Assembly (NCBI RefSeq): GCF_016586165.1
Contig: NZ_BCPR01000021.1
Coordinates: forward strand, 1-64,000
Source: Dyella sp. EPa41
GTDB lineage: Bacteria; Pseudomonadota; Gammaproteobacteria; Xanthomonadales; Rhodanobacteraceae
DNA: 64,000 nt
Direction of reading: 5' to 3'
Shown: positions 8,173-17,703 of the stretch, in pieces
Layout: each line of letters starts with the position of its first letter
Position numbering within the stretch: position 1 is the first letter of the stretch
Notes under the pieces: generated by a model
Told to the model about the DNA's origin: nothing
What the model saw: only the letters and a program-made list of their open reading frames with translations
Database searches by the model: none
Position numbers and translations under genes: made by a program

Positions 8173-10670
8173 CAGCCCAGATGACGCGACGCGAGTTTGT
8201 CCGCAACACGGCCGTCGCCATTGCCGCCAACGTCGCCGGCATTGCGCTTCCCGCCAGCGCCACCAACGTACTGCTGGAGGGCGACCTCACGCAGCTCAAA
8301 TGGAGCAAGGCGCCCTGCCGTTTCTGCGGCACGGGCTGCGGCGTGAATGTCGCCGTCAAGAACGGGCGCGTGGTGGCGACGCACGGCGACGTGCACGCGG
8401 AGGTCAATCGCGGCCTCAACTGCATCAAGGGCTATTTCCTCTCCAAGATCATGTACGGCACCGATCGGCTGACGCAGCCGCTGCTGCGCAAGAAGGACGG
8501 TGCCTATGCCAAGGATGGCGACTTCACGCCGGTGTCCTGGGACGAGGCATTCGATGTCATGGCCGCGCAGTTCAAGCGCGTGCTCAAGGAAAAGGGTCCC
8601 GGCTCGGTCGGCATGTTCGGGTCCGGCCAGTGGACCGTCTGGGAAGGCTATGCCGCCAACAAGCTCTACAAGGCGGGCTTCCGCAGCAACAACCTCGACC
8701 CCAACGCGCGCCACTGCATGGCGTCCGCGGTGATGGGCTTCATGCGCACGTTCGGCATGGATGAGCCGATGGGTTGCTACGACGACATCGAGGCCACGGA
8801 TGCGTTCGTGCTGTGGGGCTCGAACATGGCCGAGATGCATCCCATCCTGTGGACGCGCGTCACCGATCGGCGCCTGTCGAACCCACAGGTGAAGGTGGCG
8901 GTGCTGTCGACATTCGAGCATCGCAGCTTCGAGCTGGCCGACATCCCGATCGTCTTCAAGCCGCAGACCGACCTGGTGATCCTCAACTACATCGCCAACC
9001 ACATCATCAAGAGCGGCAAGGTCAACAAGGATTTCGTCAACCAGCACACCACCTTCAAGCGCGGCGTCACCGATATCGGCTACGGCCTTCGCCCCGACGA
9101 TCCGCTGGAGGTGAATGCCAAGAACGCGAAGGACCCGACGGCCAGCGATCCCATCGACTTCGAACAGTTCGCCGCGTTCGTCGCGCCGTACACGCTGGAA
9201 AAAGCCGTCGAGATGACGGGCGTCGAAAAGGGTTGGCTGCAGCAGCTCGCCGAACTCTATGCCGACCCGAAAACCAAGGTCGTTTCCTTCTGGACCATGG
9301 GCTTCAACCAGCACACGCGCGGCGTGTGGGCCAACAACATGGTCTACAACCTGCATCTGCTGACAGGCAAGATCTCCACGCCGGGCAACAGCCCGTTCTC
9401 GCTGACGGGACAGCCCTCCGCCTGCGGCACCGCGCGCGAAGTGGGCACGTTCAGCCATCGCCTTCCCGCTGACATGCTCGTGGCCAATCCCGAGCATCGC
9501 AAGCATGCGGAGGAAATCTGGAACATCCCGCACGGCATCATCCAGCCAAAGCCCGGGTTCCACGCGGTGGAACAGAACCGCAAGCTGCGCGACGGCGTGC
9601 TAAACGCCTACTGGGTGCAGGTCAACAACAACATGCAGGCCGGTGCGAACCTGATGCAGGAGACGTATCCGGGCTACCGCGATCCGCGCAACTTCGTCGT
9701 CGTTTCCGATGCCTACCCCACCGTCACGGCCCAGGCCGCGGACCTCATCCTGCCGGCGGCCATGTGGGTGGAGAAGGAAGGCGCCTATGGCAACGCCGAA
9801 CGGCGTACGCAGTTCTGGCATCAGCTGGTGAAGGCCCCCGGTGATGCGAAGTCGGACCTGTGGCAGCTGATGGAATTCTCCAAGCGCTTCACCACCGATG
9901 AATGCTGGCCGGCGGACATCCTCGCGGCCAATCCGCAATACAAGGGCAAGACCTTGTTCGAGGTCTTGTTCAAGAACGGCAAGGTGGACAAGTTCCCCAC
10001 CTCGCAGATCGAAGCGGGTTATGACAACGACGAATCGGCGGCGTTCGGCTTCTACGTGCAGAAAGGCCTGTTCGAGGAGTACGCCGAGTTCGGTCGCGGC
10101 CATGGCCACGACTTGGCGCCCTTCGACGCCTACCACCAGGCACGCGGCCTGCGCTGGCCGGTGGTGGATGGCCATGAAACGCGGTGGCGTTATCGCGAAG
10201 GCACAGACCCTTACGTCAAGGCCGGCACCGGCTTCCAGTTCTATGGCAACAAGGATGGCCGCGCGGTGATCTGGGCCTTGCCTTACGAACCGCCCGCGGA
10301 AAGCCCCGACAAGGAATTCGACCTGTGGCTGGTGACCGGCCGCGTGCTCGAGCACTGGCACTCCGGCTCGATGACGATGCGCGTGCCCGAGCTCTACCGT
10401 GCGTTTCCGCAGGCCGTGGTGTTCATGAATCCCGATGATGCGAAGGCGCGCGGATTCAAGCGCGGCGATGAGGTCCGCGTGGTGTCACGCCGCGGCGACA
10501 TGCGATCACGCATCGAAACGCGCGGGCGCAACCGCATGCCGCCCGGCGTGGTATTCGTGCCGTGGTTCGATGCGGGCCAGCTGATCAACAAGGTCACGCT
10601 GGACGCCACCGATCCCATCTCCAAGCAGACCGACTACAAGAAGTGCGCGGTCAAGGTCGTGGCCGTCTAA
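8169..10670 (+). CDS. napA: Periplasmic nitrate reductase catalytic subunit NapA
   Basis: 833 residues, close to the usual 830. It reduces nitrate to nitrite in the periplasm at a Mo-bis-MGD centre. The N-terminus is a Tat signal ([19 protein letters not shown]), and the [4Fe-4S] motif CRFCGTGCG follows at about residues 53-61, with its distal cysteine in GLNCIKGYF. The Mo-ligand cysteine is expected in [13 protein letters not shown]. The start overlaps napD, and the frame continues cleanly to the stop. NapB and NapC, its electron donors, follow directly. Confidence 0.96.
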   Translation: MTAQMTRREFVRNTAVAIAANVAGIALPASATNVLLEGDLTQLKWSKAPCRFCGTGCGVNVAVKNGRVVATHGDVHAEVNRGLNCIKGYFLSKIMYGTDRLTQPLLRKKDGAYAKDGDFTPVSWDEAFDVMAAQFKRVLKEKGPGSVGMFGSGQWTVWEGYAANKLYKAGFRSNNLDPNARHCMASAVMGFMRTFGMDEPMGCYDDIEATDAFVLWGSNMAEMHPILWTRVTDRRLSNPQVKVAVLSTFEHRSFELADIPIVFKPQTDLVILNYIANHIIKSGKVNKDFVNQHTTFKRGVTDIGYGLRPDDPLEVNAKNAKDPTASDPIDFEQFAAFVAPYTLEKAVEMTGVEKGWLQQLAELYADPKTKVVSFWTMGFNQHTRGVWANNMVYNLHLLTGKISTPGNSPFSLTGQPSACGTAREVGTFSHRLPADMLVANPEHRKHAEEIWNIPHGIIQPKPGFHAVEQNRKLRDGVLNAYWVQVNNNMQAGANLMQETYPGYRDPRNFVVVSDAYPTVTAQAADLILPAAMWVEKEGAYGNAERRTQFWHQLVKAPGDAKSDLWQLMEFSKRFTTDECWPADILAANPQYKGKTLFEVLFKNGKVDKFPTSQIEAGYDNDESAAFGFYVQKGLFEEYAEFGRGHGHDLAPFDAYHQARGLRWPVVDGHETRWRYREGTDPYVKAGTGFQFYGNKDGRAVIWALPYEPPAESPDKEFDLWLVTGRVLEHWHSGSMTMRVPELYRAFPQAVVFMNPDDAKARGFKRGDEVRVVSRRGDMRSRIETRGRNRMPPGVVFVPWFDAGQLINKVTLDATDPISKQTDYKKCAVKVVAV

Positions 10671-10684
10671 AAGGGGACATCGAA

Positions 10685-11272
10685 ATGCGCGACAAGCCTC
10701 TCATCGCCATCGGCCTGCTGGTTGTCATCGTCGTGGCAGCGATTGCCTTCGTGGCGGGCCGGAAGGCAGGCAGTGCCCCGCCACCGGTGGTCGCTACCGC
10801 ATCGACGTCGGCCAACCAGCCGCCGCAGGCTGCCAAACCCGCGACGGAGGAGGCGCCGCAGGGCAGGCAGATCGACGCCATTCGCCGAGGCATACCGATC
10901 GACCTGGAAGGCATGGCGCCTGCGCTTGCCCATGTGGAAAACGCGGACGTCAAGCGCAACCGCGCCTATCCCATGCAACCGCCGACCATTCCGCATTCCA
11001 TCGACAACTACCAGATCGACAAGAACTCCAACCGCTGCCTGCTGTGCCATGCACGCGCGAATGCAGACAAGTTCCAGGCGCCACCGGTCAGCGTGACGCA
11101 CTACATGGACCGCGACGACCAGTTCCTGGCGACCATTTCGCCGCGACGCTATTTCTGCAACCAGTGCCACGTCGTGCAGACCGACGCGCAGCCGCTGGTC
11201 GCCAACAACTTCAAGGATATCGACACCATCCTGTCCGAGCAGTCCGAACAGCCCGAGCACAAGGCGAACTGA
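10685..11272 (+). CDS. napB: Periplasmic nitrate reductase diheme cytochrome NapB
   Basis: 195 residues. NapB accepts electrons from NapC and passes them to NapA. Two c-heme sites are visible (CLLCH and CNQCH), as are the conserved [13 protein letters not shown] segment and NANADKF-like region. The N-terminus is a membrane-type signal ([19 protein letters not shown]) followed by an Ala/Pro-rich linker of about 30 residues that is longer than in many homologues. The start at 10685 follows AAAAGGGGACATCGAA and lies 14 bases after the napA stop. Confidence 0.93.
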   Translation: MRDKPLIAIGLLVVIVVAAIAFVAGRKAGSAPPPVVATASTSANQPPQAAKPATEEAPQGRQIDAIRRGIPIDLEGMAPALAHVENADVKRNRAYPMQPPTIPHSIDNYQIDKNSNRCLLCHARANADKFQAPPVSVTHYMDRDDQFLATISPRRYFCNQCHVVQTDAQPLVANNFKDIDTILSEQSEQPEHKAN

Positions 11273-11274
11273 CC

Positions 11275-11874
11275 ATGTGGACACGGATCAAGTCGTGGGC
11301 CCTCGCCGTCTGGCGGACCATGCGCCGCCCCAGCGTGCATTACAGCCTGGGCTTTCTCACGCTGGGCGGCTTCATCGCCGGCGTGATCTTCTGGGGTGCC
11401 TTCAATACCGCGCTCGAGGCGACCAACACCGAAGCGTTCTGCACCGGTTGCCACGAAATGCGCGACAACGTGTTCCAGGAGCTGAAGACCACGATCCACT
11501 ACACCAATCGCTCGGGCGTGCGCGCCACCTGCCCCAACTGCCATGTGCCGCATGACTGGACCGACAAGATCGCCCGCAAGATGCAGGCTTCCAAGGAGGT
11601 CTGGGGCAAGATCTTCGGAACGATCGACACGCGCGGGAAATTCCTTGATCACCGGCTGGAACTGGCCGAGCACGAATGGGCGCGACTGAAGGCCAACGAC
11701 TCGCTCGAATGCCGCAACTGCCACAACTACCAGTCGATGGACCTCACGCGGCAGTCGAGTCGCGCCGCGGAGATCCACCAGCGCTGGCTGGGATCGGGCG
11801 AAAAGACCTGCATCGATTGCCACAAGGGCATCGCGCATCACCTGCCGGACATGGCGGGAATTCCGCAGGGTTGA
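11275..11874 (+). CDS. napC: Membrane-anchored tetraheme quinol dehydrogenase NapC
   Basis: 199-residue NapC/NirT family protein with one N-terminal transmembrane helix (about residues 24-44) and four CxxCH heme sites: CTGCH, CPNCH, CRNCH and CIDCH. It oxidises membrane quinol and feeds NapB/NapA. Length and heme spacing are normal. It begins two bases after the napB stop. napF, napG and napH are absent, so quinol oxidation here relies on NapC alone. Confidence 0.95.
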   Translation: MWTRIKSWALAVWRTMRRPSVHYSLGFLTLGGFIAGVIFWGAFNTALEATNTEAFCTGCHEMRDNVFQELKTTIHYTNRSGVRATCPNCHVPHDWTDKIARKMQASKEVWGKIFGTIDTRGKFLDHRLELAEHEWARLKANDSLECRNCHNYQSMDLTRQSSRAAEIHQRWLGSGEKTCIDCHKGIAHHLPDMAGIPQG

Positions 11875-12039
11875 GCACCGCAAGTTCAAACGAAAACCAT
11901 GCCGTCGGTGACATGGCGGCAAGCTCCTTCACATCGCCTGCACTGTCCGTGTCATCCAGCGACGTAGACTTGTGGCTGGAGTCCGGCGGGAGCACTCGCC
12001 AGGGAACGGCATCGGCCATGAGCCGCCGTTCACCCGGCC

Positions 12040-12921
12040 ATGATTGCTACGACCCGATCGATCGCACGTCATCGATTGCGCAGCCGGCGCAGGGCATGGC
12101 TGCCACCGCTGCTGGGCCTGCTTTGCGCCATGCCGGCGCGCGCCGACGACACCTCGTGGCACCTGCAACTTTCCGGCGAATGGAGTGCGCCGGGTGGATG
12201 GGTGCAGGTCCGCGAAAACGACATCCAGGGCACCCGCCTGCATCTCAGCGACGACCTCGACGTCAACGACATGCAGACCATCCGCCTGCAGGCCTGGAAG
12301 TCGTTCTCCGATGGGGGCGAGTTGCACCTGGGCTTCGCCACCCATCAGCTGCAGGGTCGTTCCAGTACTGACGTGCCCGTGTACTTCAACGGCACCACCG
12401 TCGCGCCGGGGCGGCTCGACACCGCGACGCACTTCCAGGATTTCATCGCCTTCGACGCGTCTTACTGGCACCGTCTCGTCGATGTCGGCCGCGGCGGCAG
12501 CCTGTACGGAAGCGTCGGCGCGACGTATGTGATGCTCAATTTCGTCGTCCACGGCACCCTTGCCGCGGGCAGCGTCGGCAACGAGCTCAAGGAAGATTTT
12601 TACGTTCAGGAGTTGCCGGTACCCATCTTCGGCCTGCATCTTCGCTATCCCCTGGGCGGCCAGCTGCGCTTCACTGCCGATGCCAGCTGGGGGCGCCTGC
12701 CGTGGGTCAACAGCTTTCGCACCGAGGGCGGCGAAGTGAAGACCGCGCAGACCCATTGGGAGGCGGTGCTGGGCCTGGAATACACGCTGTCGCCGCGGTG
12801 GAAACTGGCGGGCTACGTCTTCCACCGCTACTACGCGCAGGACGAAAGCAGCCACGAGGACGGCAACCAGATCAGCCTCGCCACCAACGGCGGCGGCCTT
12901 GGCGTTACCTATCAGTTCTGA
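12040..12921 (+). CDS. Predicted outer-membrane beta-barrel protein
   Basis: 293 residues of unrecognised family. An N-terminal signal is likely (WLPPLLGLLCAMPARA, cut before DD). The mature part alternates amphipathic strands rich in aromatic and glycine residues (for example SLYGSVGATYVMLNF and WKLAGYVFHRYYAQ). It ends in GVTYQF; a terminal phenylalanine after a strand is the usual barrel-insertion signal. It follows napC after 165 bases without an obvious promoter, so a link with nitrate respiration is only positional. Confidence 0.6.
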   Translation: MIATTRSIARHRLRSRRRAWLPPLLGLLCAMPARADDTSWHLQLSGEWSAPGGWVQVRENDIQGTRLHLSDDLDVNDMQTIRLQAWKSFSDGGELHLGFATHQLQGRSSTDVPVYFNGTTVAPGRLDTATHFQDFIAFDASYWHRLVDVGRGGSLYGSVGATYVMLNFVVHGTLAAGSVGNELKEDFYVQELPVPIFGLHLRYPLGGQLRFTADASWGRLPWVNSFRTEGGEVKTAQTHWEAVLGLEYTLSPRWKLAGYVFHRYYAQDESSHEDGNQISLATNGGGLGVTYQF

Positions 12922-12994
12922 GGTGACCATCCTCGTGCGCTAGTGGCAGGCCTCACCCGCTCGGGCCGGCCCACCACGCCATTCCCGCAACGCG

Positions 12995-13288
12995 CTACCC
13001 CACGCGGGTCAATACCCCCTTCATTTCTTCCGATGAGAACGCCCGCAGCGTTTCCGAGCGCGTATTGCCCAATGCGCCGATGCTGAGGCCGAAGGCGTCG
13101 GCGGACTGCTCGTCCTGGCTTTCGATGACCACCACGATGTCGTACTGGCCCAGCGTCCAGCAAATGTCCTTGATCGTCGCGCCGAACTTGCCTGCCAGTG
13201 CCTTGACCGCGTCGGCCCGCTGGGTGGTGTCCTTCACCGCGCGCATGCCCTGGTCGGTCAGGCGGGTCAATGAAATATAGGTCGCCAT
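12995..13288 (-). CDS. GYD domain-containing protein
   Basis: 97-residue protein of the GYD family, starting MATYISLTRLTDQGMRAVKD, with the family's central segment WTLGQYDIVVVIESQDEQSA. Members adopt a ferredoxin-like fold; their function is generally unknown. The ATG at 13288 was preferred over a further upstream start because GAGGAGA precedes it and the family begins at this residue. It is transcribed away from the outer-membrane protein gene and appears monocistronic. Confidence 0.8.
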   Translation of the reverse strand: MATYISLTRLTDQGMRAVKDTTQRADAVKALAGKFGATIKDICWTLGQYDIVVVIESQDEQSADAFGLSIGALGNTRSETLRAFSSEEMKGVLTRVG

Positions 13289-13480
13289 GCTCGCTCTCCT
13301 CGTCGAAACACACGTCAATGGAGGGACCTGGGCGGTAACGACGGTGGCGTCGGTCCCACGGCGCCTGACGGCGAACCCGTGGGCACGGGGCTATTGCCGA
13401 CCGCATGAACGACACGCGGCCGGCGCGACATGATGCGACGATGGGCGCATCCCTTGCGTGAGCGCGCGAGGCGGCCGCCA

Positions 13481-13897
13481 TCAGGCGTGCGGCGGCCCCT
13501 TCAGTTCGACCATGTTGCCCTGGGGGTCGTGCAGGTAGATCGACGGACCTTCACCCAAGGCGCCGTAGCGCGAGCCGACCTCGCCGATGCGCACGCCATG
13601 AGTCTTGAGGTGAGCCACGATGGCCGCCTCGTCATAGGGTTCCACCTGCAGGCACAGGTGGTCCATGTTGTGCCCTTCCGCACCCGGCCCGGCTCCGCCC
13701 AGCCGGCCGAGCTTGCCGTCCAGCGCGACCAGATCGATCAACGAATCGCCGGCGCGCAACTGCACCAGGCCGATCTCGTCCTGCCGGCGCTCCTCGCGGC
13801 AGCCGAGCACCTCGCAATAGAACCGCTGCATGGCGGGCAGGTCGTGCACGCGCAGCACCACATGGTCGATCCGGGCCAGTTGGAAGGGAGGCGTCAT
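13481..13897 (-). CDS. VOC family (glyoxalase-fold) protein
   Basis: 138 residues with the vicinal oxygen chelate fold: [25 protein letters not shown] at the start, [14 protein letters not shown] in the middle and [18 protein letters not shown] at the end. The metal-ligand positions (His in the first strand, Glu near the C-terminus) are present. It resembles small uncharacterised glyoxalase/fosfomycin-resistance relatives, and the substrate cannot be told from sequence. It is divergent from the gcvP leader. Confidence 0.8.
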   Translation of the reverse strand: MTPPFQLARIDHVVLRVHDLPAMQRFYCEVLGCREERRQDEIGLVQLRAGDSLIDLVALDGKLGRLGGAGPGAEGHNMDHLCLQVEPYDEAAIVAHLKTHGVRIGEVGSRYGALGEGPSIYLHDPQGNMVELKGPPHA

Positions 13898-14003
13898 GGC
13901 GCTTGCCGGGAGTGGGGGTGCTCATCTTACGCGGGGTGAGACTCGACCCCCACCGCGACTGAAGCGGCGGCCAGGGAGGGAGGCAAAGCGCGCCCGGGCA
14001 CCC

Positions 14004-14009
14004 TATAAT
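14004..14009 (+). promoter_or_regulatory. Consensus -10 box of the gcvP promoter
   Basis: TATAAT, a perfect -10 hexamer, lies about 10 bases before the first glycine aptamer, so transcription would start at the riboswitch. No good -35 match is seen at 17-base spacing. Confidence 0.6.
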
Positions 14010-14018
14010 CGACGTTTA

Positions 14019-14099
14019 GCGTGTGGTGGGAGAAGCGGTGCGAACCGCTGCCGAAGGCGCAACGCCCGTAATCGCTCAGGCCCCATACCATCACCACGC
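14019..14099 (+). ncRNA. Glycine riboswitch, aptamer 1
   Basis: The first of two tandem aptamers has the conserved GCCGAAGGCGCAA core and CGCTCAGG, closed by pairing of GCGTG-GGTG with CACCACGC. It binds glycine together with aptamer 2 and controls gcvP just downstream. Confidence 0.85.
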
Positions 14100-14104
14100 A
14101 CCAA

Positions 14105-14186
14105 CACTCTGGAGAGACCGGTTGAATCCGGCGCCGAAGGGGCACGAAGCGCAAGCTTCCAAACTCTCAGGCAAAAGGACAGAGGG
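14105..14186 (+). ncRNA. Glycine riboswitch, aptamer 2
   Basis: This is a near-consensus glycine aptamer: GGAGAG, CGCCGAAGGGGCA and CTCTCAGGCAAAAGGACAGA. It follows aptamer 1 after a few bases. About 60 bases separate it from the gcvP start; no intrinsic terminator is obvious there, so control may act on translation or stability. Confidence 0.92.
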
Positions 14187-14246
14187 GCGCTTCACGTGCG
14201 GCGTGCACGTCCGGCCGTCATCGGTCATTTCCGGAAGCCCCTGCCA

Positions 14247-17138
14247 ATGAGTCAGAACGCCCATCCTTCGCTGCGCGACCTCGAGCACCACGACGCCTTC
14301 ATCGAGCGCCACATCGGCCCCAACGACGCGGAAATCGCCACCATGCTCGGCGTGGTCGGCTACGACTCGCTGGAAGCGATGACCGATGCCATCGTGCCGG
14401 GCAAGATCAAGTCGCCGGCCCCGCTGGCCCTGCCCGCCCCGGTCACCGAGGTGGAGGCGCTGGCCAAGATCCGCGCGATCGCCGACAAGAACCAGGTCTT
14501 CAAGAGCTTCATCGGCCAGGGCTACTACGGCACGCATACGCCGAACGTCATCCTGCGCAACATCCTGGAGAACCCGGCGTGGTACACGGCCTATACGCCG
14601 TACCAGGCGGAAATCTCGCAGGGCCGCATGGAAGCGCTGATCAACTTCCAGACCATGTGCGCCGACCTTACCGGCATGGAAATCGCCAACGCGTCCCTGC
14701 TCGATGAAGGCACCGCAGCCGCCGAAGCCATGACCCTGGCCAAGCGCTCGGCCAAGTCCAAGTCCAACGTGTTCTTCGTGTCCAGCGCCGTGCATCCGCA
14801 GACGCTGGAAGTGATCAGGACCCGCGCCGAAACGCTCGGCATCGACCTGCATATCGGCGACGACAGCGAAGCCGCCACGGTCGACAGCTACGGCGTGCTG
14901 CTGCAGTACCCCGACACCTTTGGTCGCATCAACGACTACCAGGCCCTGGCCGACGCGGTGCATGCGCGCCACGGCGTGGTCTGCGTGGCCACCGACCTGC
15001 TCGCGCTCACCCTGATCGCCGCGCCGGGTGAATGGGGCGCCGACATCGTGGTCGGCAACACCCAGCGCTTCGGCGTGCCGTTCGGCTTTGGTGGCCCGCA
15101 CGCGGCCTTCATGGCCTGCCGCGACAGCTACAAGCGCTCGATGCCGGGTCGCCTGATCGGCGTGTCCATCGACGCCGAAGGCAAGCCGGCCTACCGCCTC
15201 ACCCTGCAGACGCGCGAGCAGCACATCCGCCGCGAGAAGGCCACCTCCAACATCTGCACCGCGCAGGTGCTGCTGGCCGTGATGGCCAGCATGTACGCCG
15301 TGTACCACGGCCCGGAAGGCCTCACCCGCATTGCCCGCCGCGTGCATCGCCTGGCCTCGATCCTGTTCGTGGCGCTGCGCCAGGCCGGCGTGACCGCTGG
15401 CGCCGACTTCTTCGACACGCTGCACGTCACCGGCGTGGACGCCGCCGCGCTGCATGCCAAGGCACGCGCCGCCGGCATCAACCTGCGCACGATCGACGCC
15501 AGCAGCGTCGGCGTCAGCCTTGACGAGACCACCACGCGTGCCGACGTGGTTGCGTTGGCCTCCGTGTTCGGCGCCACCATCGCAAACATCGATGCGCTCG
15601 ATGCCGACACGCACGATGCGCTGCCCCGTCATCTGCTGCGCAAGACCAGGTTCCTCACCCACCCGGCCTTCAACACGCACCACAGCGAGCACGAGCTGCT
15701 GCGCTACATGCGCTCGCTGGCCGACAAGGACCTGGCGATGGATCGCACCATGATCCCGCTGGGCAGCTGCACCATGAAGCTCAACGCCACCGCCGAGATG
15801 ATACCGGTGACATGGCCCGAGTTCGCCAACATCCATCCGCTGGCCCCGGCTGAGCAGGCCACCGGCTACAAGCAGCTGATCGACGAGCTGGAAGCGATGC
15901 TGGTGGAGTGCACCGGCTACGACGCGGTGAGCCTGCAGCCGAACTCCGGCGCGCAGGGCGAATACGCCGGCCTGCTGGCGATCCGCGCCTACCACCGCTC
16001 GCGCGGCGAAGGCCATCGCGACATCTGCCTGATCCCCGAGTCGGCGCACGGTACCAACCCGGCGTCCGCGCAGATGGCCGGCATGCAGGTGGTGGTGACC
16101 AAGTGCGACGCGAACGGCAACGTCGATGTCGAGGACATCAAGCGCGCCGCCGAGAAGTTCAGCGATCGTCTCGCCGCGTTGATGATCACCTACCCGTCCA
16201 CGCATGGCGTGTTCGAGGAAGACATCGTCAAGATCTGCGAGATCGTGCATGAGCACGGCGGCCAGGTGTACACCGACGGCGCCAACATGAACGCGCTGGT
16301 CGGCGTGGCCAAGCCCGGCAAGTGGGGCTCGGACGTCTCGCACCTCAACCTGCACAAGACCTTCTGTATCCCGCACGGTGGTGGCGGCCCGGGCGTGGGC
16401 CCCTGCGCGGTGAAGTCGCACCTCGCCCCGTTCCTGCCCAGGACCTACGGCGCCGAAGGCAGCGTAGGCATGGTCTCCGCCGCCAGCTTCGGCAGCGCCA
16501 GCATCCTGCCGATCAGCTGGATGTACATCACCATGATGGGCGCCGCCGGCCTGCGCCGCGCCACCCAGGTGGCCCTGCTCAACGCCAACTACATCGCCAA
16601 GCGCCTGGCGCCGCACTACGAGACGCTCTACACCGGCCGCAACGGCCTGGTGGCGCATGAGTGCATCCTCGACCTGCGCCCGCTCAAGGACGCCACCGGC
16701 ATCGGTGCGGAAGACGTGGCCAAGCGCCTCATCGACTTCGGCTTCCATGCACCGACGCTGAGCTTCCCGGTGTCTGGCACGCTGATGGTCGAGCCGACCG
16801 AGAGCGAATCGCAGTACGAACTGGATCGCTTCATCGACGCGATGATCCAGATCCGCGACGAGATCCGCGCCATCGAAAGCGGCAAGCTCGACCGCGAAGA
16901 CAACCCGCTCAAGCACGCGCCGCATACCGCGGTGATGGTGTCGGCTTCGGAATGGACGCACGCCTACACCCGCGAGCTGGCCGCCTTCCCGCTGCCCAGC
17001 CTGAAGTTCCAGAAGTACTGGTCGCCGGTGGCCCGCGTGGACAACGTCTACGGCGACAAGAACGTGTTCTGCAGCTGCGTGCCGGTGGAAGCGTTCAAGG
17101 GCGAGATCGAGGCCTTCAGCGAGCCGAACGTCGCGTAA
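14247..17138 (+). CDS. gcvP: Glycine dehydrogenase (decarboxylating), P protein
   Basis: 963 residues, the full-length single-chain P protein of the glycine cleavage system. It decarboxylates glycine with pyridoxal phosphate and passes the aminomethyl group to lipoyl-GcvH. The PLP lysine is residue 704 in [20 protein letters not shown]. The N-terminus [17 protein letters not shown] and the [12 protein letters not shown] segment are typical. The start at 14247 directly follows the riboswitch leader. gcvT and gcvH are not in this window, so gcvP forms its own transcription unit, closed by a strong terminator at 17161-17192. Confidence 0.97.
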   Translation: MSQNAHPSLRDLEHHDAFIERHIGPNDAEIATMLGVVGYDSLEAMTDAIVPGKIKSPAPLALPAPVTEVEALAKIRAIADKNQVFKSFIGQGYYGTHTPNVILRNILENPAWYTAYTPYQAEISQGRMEALINFQTMCADLTGMEIANASLLDEGTAAAEAMTLAKRSAKSKSNVFFVSSAVHPQTLEVIRTRAETLGIDLHIGDDSEAATVDSYGVLLQYPDTFGRINDYQALADAVHARHGVVCVATDLLALTLIAAPGEWGADIVVGNTQRFGVPFGFGGPHAAFMACRDSYKRSMPGRLIGVSIDAEGKPAYRLTLQTREQHIRREKATSNICTAQVLLAVMASMYAVYHGPEGLTRIARRVHRLASILFVALRQAGVTAGADFFDTLHVTGVDAAALHAKARAAGINLRTIDASSVGVSLDETTTRADVVALASVFGATIANIDALDADTHDALPRHLLRKTRFLTHPAFNTHHSEHELLRYMRSLADKDLAMDRTMIPLGSCTMKLNATAEMIPVTWPEFANIHPLAPAEQATGYKQLIDELEAMLVECTGYDAVSLQPNSGAQGEYAGLLAIRAYHRSRGEGHRDICLIPESAHGTNPASAQMAGMQVVVTKCDANGNVDVEDIKRAAEKFSDRLAALMITYPSTHGVFEEDIVKICEIVHEHGGQVYTDGANMNALVGVAKPGKWGSDVSHLNLHKTFCIPHGGGGPGVGPCAVKSHLAPFLPRTYGAEGSVGMVSAASFGSASILPISWMYITMMGAAGLRRATQVALLNANYIAKRLAPHYETLYTGRNGLVAHECILDLRPLKDATGIGAEDVAKRLIDFGFHAPTLSFPVSGTLMVEPTESESQYELDRFIDAMIQIRDEIRAIESGKLDREDNPLKHAPHTAVMVSASEWTHAYTRELAAFPLPSLKFQKYWSPVARVDNVYGDKNVFCSCVPVEAFKGEIEAFSEPNVA

Positions 17139-17160
17139 CGCATCGCACATCGCAGTAACC

Positions 17161-17192
17161 AAAAAGGGCTCCGTTCGCGGAGCCCTTTTTTT
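17161..17192 (+). terminator. Rho-independent terminator of gcvP
   Basis: A hairpin GGGCTCCG-TTCG-CGGAGCCC is followed by seven T residues; the A-run on the left would also allow weak function on the minus strand. Confidence 0.95.
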
Positions 17193-17218
17193 GTGGCCGG
17201 TGATGGCGCCCTCCCTCA

Positions 17219-17306
17219 GCTGTAGGAGCGCACCCAGTGCGCGACCGCAGAGGTACCGCGCCACCGCTCCGCAGGCTTTTCGCGCACTGGGTGCGCTCCT
17301 ACAGGA
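17219..17306. repeat. REP pair (inverted copies)
   Basis: TGTAGGAGCGCACCCAGTGC and its reverse complement face each other across about 35 bases. Each copy itself contains the hairpin GCGCAC-CCA-GTGCGC. The same pair occurs at 22120, 22342, 22565 and 42879. Confidence 0.9.
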
Positions 17307-17317
17307 GAGCCAATGCA

Positions 17318-17329
17318 GACAACGTTGTC
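17318..17329. promoter_or_regulatory. LacI-type palindrome, upstream copy
   Basis: GACAACGTTGTC is a perfect 12-bp palindrome with a central CG, as in LacI-family operators. The same palindrome recurs at 17538-17549 nearer the chitinase gene. A GlcNAc-responsive repressor is a plausible ligand by context. Confidence 0.5.
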
Positions 17330-17537
17330 ACGGCGAGGAAAACGGATCGTTTCGGTAGTCCGCACCTCTGATCGCGACGCAGCACCGACCGCGCGGCAAT
17401 TTATTAGTCAATCACTGAGAAAATCGCTGCAAAGCAACAGAATCCTGCTGCGCCGCGGGACATAACCAGACGTCCATGAGCCCCTACTGCTTCGCTCAAT
17501 TTCACGGCACCCGTCACAGTTCCGTGGAGTCATTGAG

Positions 17538-17549
17538 GACAACGTTGTC
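17538..17549. promoter_or_regulatory. LacI-type palindrome, promoter-proximal copy
   Basis: A second GACAACGTTGTC in the context GGACAACGTTGTCATTCC, 220 bases after the first and 155 bases before the chitinase ATG. Two identical operators at this distance could support DNA looping. Confidence 0.55.
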
Positions 17550-17703
17550 ATTCCGGGGACACAAGACGACATCGCTCCAGCCATGGCGCACGCCAGGCCG
17601 GTATGGACATCGGAACGATCGGACCCGGTTGGCCGGCGGGACACGGCCAGTCGCCGCAACAGCTTCATCCTGGCATTGCACTTTTCACCCAAGGAGAAAC
17701 CCT

